Below are positions 58,090-64,000 of a stretch of 64,000 bases of DNA, piece after piece. Made by a program: the position numbers and the translations under genes. Origin of the DNA: Phycisphaerae bacterium (lineage in GTDB: Bacteria; Planctomycetota; Phycisphaerae; UBA1845; UTPLA1). How positions within the stretch are numbered: position 1 is the stretch's first letter; each line of letters begins with the position of its first letter. The notes under the pieces are model-generated. The model searched no databases. It was not told the DNA's origin and saw only the letters and a list, made by a program, of their open reading frames with translations. The stretch lies in the NCBI GenBank assembly GCA_035275405.1, contig DATEMU010000003.1:372001-436000 (forward strand), read 5' to 3'.

Positions 58090-58894
58090 GATTCCACTCC
58101 AGAAGCCATCCCGGCGCGCCGGGATGGTCTTGCGTAGGCCGCATTCCCTTACAGCGCAGAAGTTCGACGCTCCATCGGGGTACCAATGCGGAAGTCGGAA
58201 TTCGGAATGCGGAATGACGCGGAGCATCCGACCGCTCTTCATTCCGCATTCCGCATTCCGCATTCCGAATTCCCCATCGCGTCTGCGCCGCGGAGAGTTC
58301 CGTTCGCTGCGGCGCGGGACATGCCGCCAGCACCGTCTTGCCCTGCGTCCGGGCGAGCAATTGAATTCGTTGCGTCGCGGCGCGGTCGAAGCCGCTGCCG
58401 TCCGCGACGACGCACCCGACCGCCGGCGAGCGAAGGGCCAAGTCGATCGCCCACAATCGCGCGGCGGCCTCGCGCGGGGCGACGAACAGCGATCGCGTCA
58501 GCAAGCGGCGATCCTTCCCGCCGCCTCGAATCAGAACGCGCGGATACGGATGACACCGCCGCCCGATCCAGACGGTCCACGGCGGCGACGCCTCCCGGCT
58601 CTGGGCCTGCCACGCCAGATGGACCAGGATGCACAGCGGCGGCGACCAGCGGCCGTCCGCAGATCGCGGAGTGGGTCGGCCTTCCTCGCGGCCCACCTCC
58701 TCCACGCCGAACCACTCGTGCAAGCCCGCGAGAAGCCCGCCGCCCAGCGCGGCATCGACCTCCGCCCAGCCGGTCGGGACACGGTCGCCCGCCGGCGGAT
58801 CGATATAGCGATGCGCGACGGGCTCGTGCCGCTCTTCAATGGCCCGAATCCGCTCGGCCAACCCGCGCAGATCAACCTGTCGGCGAACGCCCAT
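57980..58894 (-). CDS. imuA: ImuA, RecA-like SOS mutagenesis protein
   Basis: A 304-residue protein with the family layout: the N-terminal VPTGWAEVDAALGGGLLAGLHEWFG, a middle RecA-like core (RRCHPYPRVLI, LFVAPREAAARLWAID), and the C-terminal WSVELLRCKG and WLLEW motifs. No full Walker A lysine is evident. Residues about 208-236 (IRNAECGMRNEERSDAPRHS and on) come from a heptamer hairpin element and interrupt the conserved part. ATG 58894 has AAGGAG 7 nt upstream. It is the first mutasome gene after SRAP, with its own predicted promoter. Confidence 0.87.
   Translation of the reverse strand: MGVRRQVDLRGLAERIRAIEERHEPVAHRYIDPPAGDRVPTGWAEVDAALGGGLLAGLHEWFGVEEVGREEGRPTPRSADGRWSPPLCILVHLAWQAQSREASPPWTVWIGRRCHPYPRVLIRGGGKDRRLLTRSLFVAPREAAARLWAIDLALRSPAVGCVVADGSGFDRAATQRIQLLARTQGKTVLAACPAPQRTELSAAQTRWGIRNAECGMRNEERSDAPRHSAFRIPTSALVPRWSVELLRCKGMRPTQDHPGAPGWLLEWNRAEGAVHLSARLADPAGAAERPIRRAALGRPRQRTA
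58188..58273. repeat. Heptamer hairpin element inside imuA
   Basis: A left arm with GGAATTCGGAATGCGGAATG and a right arm of four CATTCCG heptamers ending GAATTCC can fold on each other. It is 86 bp long, in frame, and overlaps no start or stop of imuA. Confidence 0.7.
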
Positions 58895-58908
58895 GCCACG
58901 GCTCCTTA

Positions 58909-58945
58909 TTAGGATAATGTTAGGTATTTGTAGCGTGGGACGCAA
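58909..58945 (-). promoter_or_regulatory. Predicted imuA promoter with TTAGG direct-repeat operator
   Basis: On the minus strand, TTGCGT (58940-58945) and TAACAT (58917-58922) are 17 nt apart. The plus strand reads TTAGG at 58909 and again at 58920, an 11-bp period covering the -10 box. An 11-bp direct repeat is also the geometry of alphaproteobacterial LexA boxes (GTTC-N7-GTTC). A repressor of the damage response is therefore a candidate; no LexA gene is in the window. Confidence 0.45.
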
Positions 58946-58998
58946 GGGAAGAACTGGCCGCCTCCGCAAGGCTCAACAGCCCCTTGTCGCCACGGGAG

Positions 58999-59718
58999 TT
59001 ACGGAAGCTCGGCGATGCAGCCCGAATCGTCGTTTCGGGGATTATTCACCTGCCGGCTCACCGGCCCCTCGGTCAGCCACTCGGAAGGACACGAAGATAA
59101 CAGTGCTTTAAGCTGGGCAATCTCCGTCTCCGGGTTCAGCCACGCATCATAGTCTTCCGGGCGGAGGATCACGGGCATCCGATTGTGCAGCGGGCGGACG
59201 AGTTCGTTCGCCTCGGTTGTAATGATGGTGAACGATTCAATGGTCTCGCCATCCGGACTCACCCAACGATCCCAAAGCCCCGCGAGCGCCAGCGGCCGGC
59301 CGTCTTTGCGTCGGATGTAGTGCGGCTGTTTCACTTCCTTGCCGCCCTCCATCAATCGCCGCCACTCATAAAAGCCGTTCGCCGGCACGAGGCAGCGGCG
59401 CTTGCGAAAGGCGTCGCGAAACGACGGCTGCGTCGCGACCGTCTCCGCGCGGGCGTTGATGGTGCGATAGCCGAACTTGGCGTCCTTGGCCCAATGCGGA
59501 ATGAGCCCCCAGCGGAGGATGTCGAGTCGTCGGCCGCTACCCGACTCTCCCTGTCGCACGACCGCCATACGAGGCGGCGCGACGCCGCCCAGCCGGATAA
59601 TCGGCACTTCCTGAGTCGGCGCGATGTTGTACCGGGGGGTAAATGCGGGCGCTTCGCTCAGGTTGAATTCCGTGGCCAGTTCATCCGCCTGGGCCAGTAG
59701 CGTGTAGCGGCCGCACAC
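58999..59718 (-). CDS. SRAP (YedK/HMCES-type) abasic-site crosslinking protein
   Basis: A 239-residue SRAP-domain protein. The catalytic Cys2 follows the start (MCGRYT). Other motifs are PRYNIAPTQ, LRWGLIPHWAKD, INARAETVA, RCLVPANGFYEW and MPVIL. The family forms a covalent link with abasic sites in single-stranded DNA and protects them. GTG 59718 has AGGTG upstream. It precedes imuA by 104 nt on the same strand, placing abasic-site protection beside translesion synthesis. Confidence 0.93.
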   Translation of the reverse strand: MCGRYTLLAQADELATEFNLSEAPAFTPRYNIAPTQEVPIIRLGGVAPPRMAVVRQGESGSGRRLDILRWGLIPHWAKDAKFGYRTINARAETVATQPSFRDAFRKRRCLVPANGFYEWRRLMEGGKEVKQPHYIRRKDGRPLALAGLWDRWVSPDGETIESFTIITTEANELVRPLHNRMPVILRPEDYDAWLNPETEIAQLKALLSSCPSEWLTEGPVSRQVNNPRNDDSGCIAELP

Positions 59719-59792
59719 GTTTCACCTGTGAACAGGATCGTTATCGTTGACGTCGCAGGGCGACCGGGGGTTCTCGGTGCGTCCGTGCCGTC

Positions 59793-60020
59793 TCACGGCT
59801 TTCGGGCTCCCACTGCGATCATGATCACACCACCGGCGAGTGCGATGCCACCGAAGATCGGCGACAGTGGCAGGTCCTTCTCGCTGTCCGCCGTCACCTT
59901 GAGCGGCCCGACATCCACCACCGTCTCGCGAGTCGTGTAACTGATTTTCTGCCAACTGAGGGCCACCGCGCCGAGGACGGCAAGGATGGCACCCATGACG
60001 ACAAGAGTTGAATTGCGCAT
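59793..60020 (-). CDS. Small two-helix membrane protein
   Basis: A 75-residue protein with hydrophobic segments at about 5-22 (LVVMGAILAVLGAVALSW) and 53-70 (PIFGGIALAGGVIMIAV), joined by a short polar loop. It resembles DUF3185-type small membrane proteins. AAGGA lies 9 nt before ATG 60020. The role is unknown; its neighbours are other small envelope proteins. Confidence 0.65.
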   Translation of the reverse strand: MRNSTLVVMGAILAVLGAVALSWQKISYTTRETVVDVGPLKVTADSEKDLPLSPIFGGIALAGGVIMIAVGARKP

Positions 60021-60079
60021 CTGTGCATTCCTTGTACGAGTGAGACTGGGCGCATCCCATTCCACGGCACCGTAACCGC

Positions 60080-60637
60080 TCACGGCGCGAGATCAACGAC
60101 TTCCGCGCTCGCGGAGACGGAAGACGGATCAAAATTCAGGATGAGGGCGTCGCCGCAGAGGAAGTCTTCGGGATTGAAAAAATCGGCCCCGGTCAGATCA
60201 AAAGAATCCACCAATGCGCCGGTGACCGGATCGATATCGTCTTCGCTGAGCAACGCGACCTCCTCCAGGCAGGGATAGCCGAGGAGCAGCGCCTCGCCCT
60301 GGTACACATAGATGCCTTGCAGCTCGCCGTCGGCTAAATATCTGATGTAAATATCCCAATCGGTGTCATTTTCAAAACCCAGTACGGTCAGGTTGGGCAG
60401 TTCGGCGGGAATAATGTCCACCGCCGGGTTGTTGATGATCGTTACATTGGTGTTGATGATGATGGTATCGCCCTGATTAACCAGGACAGGCGGCAATTCC
60501 TGTGGGCGAGTCTGAATAAGACCGACCGCGTCCAACAAGGCAGTAATATCAACGTCATCGATTTCGATCTCGTTGCCACAGCCGGCGAAGAGGCATGTCG
60601 AAAGACAGGCCACGATAAACCTAGAGAAAATTCGCAT
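60080..60637 (-). CDS. Acidic lipoprotein of unknown function
   Basis: A 185-residue protein with lipoprotein signal (IVACLSTCLFAGC, Cys about 20). The mature part is strongly acidic and beta-rich, with no recognised family. The ribosome site is weak (AAGAAA). It stands 59 nt above the small membrane protein gene on the same strand. Confidence 0.65.
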   Translation of the reverse strand: MRIFSRFIVACLSTCLFAGCGNEIEIDDVDITALLDAVGLIQTRPQELPPVLVNQGDTIIINTNVTIINNPAVDIIPAELPNLTVLGFENDTDWDIYIRYLADGELQGIYVYQGEALLLGYPCLEEVALLSEDDIDPVTGALVDSFDLTGADFFNPEDFLCGDALILNFDPSSVSASAEVVDLAP

Positions 60638-60724
60638 GAGATTCTTTCTTTTTGCGTGATTTCCAGAGTATAAACGCTCGCATTACGTCCTCAAGTCCAG
60701 TATTCGATCTTACTTTGTTTCTTG

Positions 60725-60922
60725 TCAATTGCCCAGCTCGTTCGCCTTTTGGTTCACCCGCCCGACATCGTCTTTCACCTTGTCCGGGTCCACTGTCAGG
60801 TTGACGCCGACCTTGTTGCTCTCCCCATCCCGGCCGTGGCTCGAAAGCGTAAACCAGCCCCGGTAATACCCTAACGCGGCCACGCACAGCCCCAACACAA
60901 CGATTGTCTTCATTATCCTCAT
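60725..60922 (-). CDS. Small single-pass membrane protein
   Basis: A 65-residue protein with one N-terminal hydrophobic segment (about 5-20) and a charged outer part (VDPDKVKDDVGRVNQ). ATG 60922 opens it; a second ATG at 60913 has GAGG just upstream and may be used instead. No family recognised. Confidence 0.5.
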   Translation of the reverse strand: MRIMKTIVVLGLCVAALGYYRGWFTLSSHGRDGESNKVGVNLTVDPDKVKDDVGRVNQKANELGN

Positions 60923-61018
60923 GACGATTTGTCTTTACTTGAACGTCCTAATTCGGGAAGACGTCATTGTCCGGGTTCATTCGTGTCGCACTCTTCGCAT
61001 TAAGCGAGACCAATGTTC

Positions 61019-62674
61019 CTAAGGTTTCCCCTTGGATTTGTCCTTGGGCTTCTTTTCATCCTTGGGCTTTTCATCCGATTTGCCTTTGGAGTTTTGCTTC
61101 GGTTGTTCCCGCGGCGGGTCACGCTTGGGCTCGGCTTTTTTCTCTCTTGGCTCGCCCCTGGGCGGCTGAGCTTGGAGATCGGGCCTCTTTGGCTTCGGCT
61201 GCGCCTTGGCCACGTTGGTGGGCGGATCGGCCTTCCTGGCCGGAGCCGCTCGCGTGGCCACGGGTTGGCCATCCGTTCGTCTCGCCTTGGGCTCGACCTT
61301 CGGATCTGGCTGGGGAGCTATATGTCTTTTCGGCGGCGCTTGCCCCTTGCCATATTGGCTGACAGGCTTTGACACCACCGTCGGCTTGGGGAGCTTTGCC
61401 CTGGCAGGCTCCAAAACCCTGGAATTCTTTTCATTGGGGGGGACCGCGGTCCTGATTTCCGATCTTTGTCGCTCACCGCGGGTGTTCTGGATCGCCCGTC
61501 CTCGTTGGGATAGTTGTGTCCTCTCCGCCTGGTCGACTTTCTGAAACCGCAGTGAACCGTCTTTGCGTTTTGTCAGCAGATTGAAGGCAGAGGCCACTTC
61601 AATCCGGCTCTCTCCCGATCTTGTCGGGCGCGTGCTGAACTCTCTTTGCGCCCGCAGAGTACGCGCCGGCCGCGCGTCTACGTAATCGCGACGATGCGCG
61701 AAAGTGTCTCTGTCGCGGCGGTCCCAATCGCGGTCCCCACGGTGCTCCCAGCGCCGATGCGCGTAGATGGGATCGTAGCCATAACGGCTCGAGTGATATG
61801 AAAACGACGCGAAAAAGCCCGTGCTCTCATAGCGAGTGTCATAATAGTCGCCAAAGTAATAATGGTGGTAACGGGGCCGCACGAAGAGTTGATCGCTGAA
61901 CACGGACAAGTTGATCGCGAACGACGGCGAGTAGGAATATCCTCGCCGCGAATACACTTCCCGTTCGAAACAAACCGGCGCGAAGAGAACGCCGCGACGC
62001 TCGACTGGATAATCCCAGTAGCCGTCGGAATAAACGTATCCGCGAGGCGCCCAGATATAATGAGCGGGAACCCACATCCAATTCGGCCGGCCGGCCGCCC
62101 AGTATCCGGGGCGCCATGCGTAACGGCCGTGATACCAGATCCAGGAGCCGGGTACCCAAACCAGGTTCGGCGCGGGCGCGACAATGTTCGGACCGATCTC
62201 AACGGAGTCCGGCGGCTCGGGAAGGTACTCGACCTCATCCACCCCGGCATCAGCCCAATACCCGGAAGTCCACTGATGGCCTTGGTTGGACTGTCCCCAA
62301 TACCCCGGCACCCATTGGCGGCCCGGCGGCAGGTCGCGCCAGACTCCGCTGATCCACAGAAAGTCGTCGCGCTCGTCGTCCCAGGCCCAATATCCGGGAA
62401 TCCACGTGACGTTGGCCCCCTCGGGTCTTTGGTCAGGCGGCACTTCTTCGATAATCTCGCGCGGCGCCTTCGCCACCACGAGGCCCGGCTCGGGATTGAG
62501 ACTGACGGTCTCCGCAAATGCCTCATGCACAGGCCCGCGGGTCAGCACGTCCACGCCCTGCTCGGCATCGCCCGGGCCGACCGGCTGGGCCATTGCCTTG
62601 TTTCCGCATAACCCAATGCCAATGATCGTCAATGCCGTGGCGATCCACCATTTAGTGTCGTGGCGTACGTTCAT
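61019..62674 (-). CDS. YXWGXW-repeat secreted protein
   Basis: A 551-residue exported protein with a signal peptide (WWIATALTIIGIGLCG to AMA). Aromatic repeats of the YXWGXW class fill about 85-240 (WIPGYWAWDD, WVPGYWGQS, WTSGYWAD, WVPGSWIWY, WRPGYWAAG). A Tyr/Arg-rich middle and a long Lys/Pro/Arg tail follow. The basic, low-complexity tail suggests contact with polyanions or the cell wall. GGGAG lies 7 nt before ATG 62674. The function of this repeat class is not established. Confidence 0.8.
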   Translation of the reverse strand: MNVRHDTKWWIATALTIIGIGLCGNKAMAQPVGPGDAEQGVDVLTRGPVHEAFAETVSLNPEPGLVVAKAPREIIEEVPPDQRPEGANVTWIPGYWAWDDERDDFLWISGVWRDLPPGRQWVPGYWGQSNQGHQWTSGYWADAGVDEVEYLPEPPDSVEIGPNIVAPAPNLVWVPGSWIWYHGRYAWRPGYWAAGRPNWMWVPAHYIWAPRGYVYSDGYWDYPVERRGVLFAPVCFEREVYSRRGYSYSPSFAINLSVFSDQLFVRPRYHHYYFGDYYDTRYESTGFFASFSYHSSRYGYDPIYAHRRWEHRGDRDWDRRDRDTFAHRRDYVDARPARTLRAQREFSTRPTRSGESRIEVASAFNLLTKRKDGSLRFQKVDQAERTQLSQRGRAIQNTRGERQRSEIRTAVPPNEKNSRVLEPARAKLPKPTVVSKPVSQYGKGQAPPKRHIAPQPDPKVEPKARRTDGQPVATRAAPARKADPPTNVAKAQPKPKRPDLQAQPPRGEPREKKAEPKRDPPREQPKQNSKGKSDEKPKDEKKPKDKSKGKP

Positions 62675-62759
62675 GTCGTTTCTCCCGAGGGCCATCTGCC
62701 CAGTTGTTTTTTCTGCATTCATACAGAATGCCTTGTAGCGGTCATGACCGGCGGAGCCG

Positions 62760-62900
62760 TCAATTTGTCTTGATCTCGATCACTTGTTTGTTCTTGTCCC
62801 AGAAGCTTTCGCGGCAGGATATTTTGCCCCCGCCTATCAACCACACGATGAGAGCGATCGCCAATACGGTGCCGACAATGCCGAGCCAATTCTTGTTCAT
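62760..62900 (-). CDS. Small membrane protein (46 aa)
   Basis: ATG 62900 opens 46 codons. The product has a membrane helix at about 5-23 (WLGIVGTVLAIALIVWLIG) and a polar tail with one Cys and ending IEIKTN. GGAA is the only ribosome-site trace. It is too short for most gene finders; its position in a row of small envelope genes supports it. Confidence 0.5.
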   Translation of the reverse strand: MNKNWLGIVGTVLAIALIVWLIGGGKISCRESFWDKNKQVIEIKTN

Positions 62901-63057
62901 AATTTTTCCAACACCCTCAACAGACCCTGACTTCGCTGTCGCCGATCAATCAGGGGACCCGTGCCACCCTCCCCCCTCGGGGAAGATGGCCGAGCCCAAC
63001 TGAATTTCGGACTACCGCCGTTTCGGGCGGAAACGTTTATCGCCGGGCGGTCCGCCC

Positions 63058-63228
63058 TCAGACGCTGGACCTGCTGCGCCTTCCGCCGAGGAAGGACAGC
63101 ACCGCGAGAACGATGAAGACGAAGAAAAAGATCTTCGCGCCTTCAAAGGAATAGTTTGCAACGCCACCGTAGCCGAGAAAGGCTGCGATGAGGGCGACGA
63201 CTAAAAAAACAACCGCGAGCCGTAACAT
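63058..63228 (-). CDS. DUF1328-family small membrane protein
   Basis: A 56-residue protein reading MLRLAVVFLVVALIAAFLGY, then YSFEGAKIFFFVFIVLAVL and a basic end. Two membrane helices and this order match the YtjA/DUF1328 family, found widely and often stress-related. GGGAG lies 9 nt before ATG 63228. Confidence 0.75.
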   Translation of the reverse strand: MLRLAVVFLVVALIAAFLGYGGVANYSFEGAKIFFFVFIVLAVLSFLGGRRSRSSV

Positions 63229-63405
63229 GGTCAAGTACTCCCTTCAGGCATGGCCGGAGCCCCCTCCTTGGGATGCCGGTCGTGCATTGTTCAAGTTACT
63301 CCTGAGACGCGTACCGTCGCTGCGGATTCTTGATCCGAGACGTTGGCTGTCGGTGCGGGAGGCCAGAATTGGGCGTAGGCGCTCCCGCATCCGAACAGCC
63401 GAATA

Positions 63406-64000
63406 TCAGCCGCCCATCGAGGCGGATTTGGTCGTCGGACTCCAGACAACCTGGCCGTCTTTACCGACCCAGCACAGATCGCCGTGGGTCTTGACCTGGG
63501 CGAGCCCCTGCTGGAAATCGCCCGCCTCTTCATAGGTGGGCGGAATCATGGTCGTTCCATCCGTACCGATGAACCCCCACTTGCCGTCCACCTGCACGGC
63601 GGCGAGTCCTTCATTGAACGCCTTCGCGTTTTCGTAGATCGGATTGATCACCATCTTTCCGGCCTTGTCGATGAACCCGAGCTTGCCGCCGACCTTCACG
63701 CAGGCGCGGCCGTGCGAGTAGCCCCACGCGCCGTCGAATTGCGGCTCGACGGCCACTTTTCCGTCCGTGCCGATGAAGCCGCACTTGCCGTCTTTCTTGA
63801 AAGATGCGAGCCCCTCGTTGAAGCTCTCGGAGGCCTCGAACGTCGGGTTGATTTTCATCTTGCCCTTGGCATCGATGTAACCGTAATGCCCCCGCCATTC
63901 GCCGCCGGCCTTGACGCAAGCCAGACCATCCGCGAAGTCCGCGGCCTCATTGAACTGCGGCTCGATCACGATCTTTCCCGTCTTGTCGATGAATCCCCAC
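63406..64000 (-). CDS. WG-repeat protein (partial, runs off the right edge)
   Basis: At least 198 residues of WG (KWG) repeats, each about 45 residues: GKWGFIGTDGTTMIPP, GKLGFIDKAGKMVINP, GKCGFIGTDGKVAVEP, GYIDAKGKMKINP, and WGFIDKTGKIVIEP at the edge. The open frame continues past 64000, so the start and any signal peptide lie outside. Such arrays form beta structures in exported or surface proteins; the specific role is unknown. Confidence 0.85.
   Translation of the reverse strand, partial: WGFIDKTGKIVIEPQFNEAADFADGLACVKAGGEWRGHYGYIDAKGKMKINPTFEASESFNEGLASFKKDGKCGFIGTDGKVAVEPQFDGAWGYSHGRACVKVGGKLGFIDKAGKMVINPIYENAKAFNEGLAAVQVDGKWGFIGTDGTTMIPPTYEEAGDFQQGLAQVKTHGDLCWVGKDGQVVWSPTTKSASMGG

Noticed and set aside
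58090..58263. N-terminal extension of imuB
   Set aside because: The translation (for example MRNAECGM) comes from the heptamer repeat inside imuA; family similarity starts right after GTG 58089.

Overview
The window looks like a chromosomal segment of a GC-rich member of the Planctomycetota, probably from or near the Phycisphaerae. The evidence is the gene style: a membrane protein with an N-terminal CxxC-GYNL-CPxCG zinc ribbon, secreted proteins ending in dockerin-like EF-hand pairs, GACC-type Cys repeats, ECF sigma factor genes next to membrane-anchored Ser/Thr kinases, and frequent GTG/TTG starts. Taxonomy is an inference; there is no rRNA in the window.

Layout. 1-5.7 kb: a partial gene, a DksA-like factor, tgt-yajC, a zinc-ribbon membrane protein, a membrane-anchored hexapeptide acyltransferase and a small secreted protein. 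5.8-10.2 kb: a zinc alcohol dehydrogenase, a PAP2 lipoprotein, and an ECF sigma/anti-sigma-like/periplasmic protein operon. 10.4-12.2 kb: a MarR regulator and an Fe-S/SCP2 fusion protein sharing a palindromic operator. 12.4-15.4 kb: rpmB, gatC-gatA, gpsA. 15.5-19.6 kb: a LysR regulator divergent from the glyoxylate shunt genes aceB and aceA. 19.6-28 kb: a dockerin-tailed beta-repeat protein, der, a zinc-ribbon protein, a Ser/Thr kinase with a Cys-rich outer domain, and a sigma-70 factor with a long HTH-containing N-terminus. 28-33 kb: a DUF1028 protein, a phage Mu gp27-like protein, tRNA-Val, an ACT protein and trpB-trpA. 33-43.6 kb: a subtilase, mfd and a large Cys-rich dockerin protein. 43.7-48.2 kb: tRNA-Thr, a 1.3-kilo-residue thrombospondin type 3 repeat protein, then a truncated second copy of the tRNA-Thr 3' half. 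48-53 kb: a lipoprotein, an ECF sigma, a STAS-like protein and a TPR kinase. 53-59.7 kb: the SOS mutagenesis cassette (SRAP-imuA-imuB-dnaE2). 59.8-64 kb: small membrane proteins, a YXWGXW-type secreted protein and a partial WG-repeat protein.

Three themes stand out. First, the imuA-imuB-dnaE2 cassette: each of its three genes contains a different short dispersed repeat in frame, and a TTAGG direct repeat with 11-bp period overlaps the predicted promoter. Second, several families of small palindromic or short-period repeats lie in intergenic DNA, at stop codons and inside genes. Third, the thrombospondin-repeat gene sits between an intact tRNA-Thr and a 42-bp exact copy of that tRNA's 3' end, the footprint of site-specific integration, although no integrase is present.
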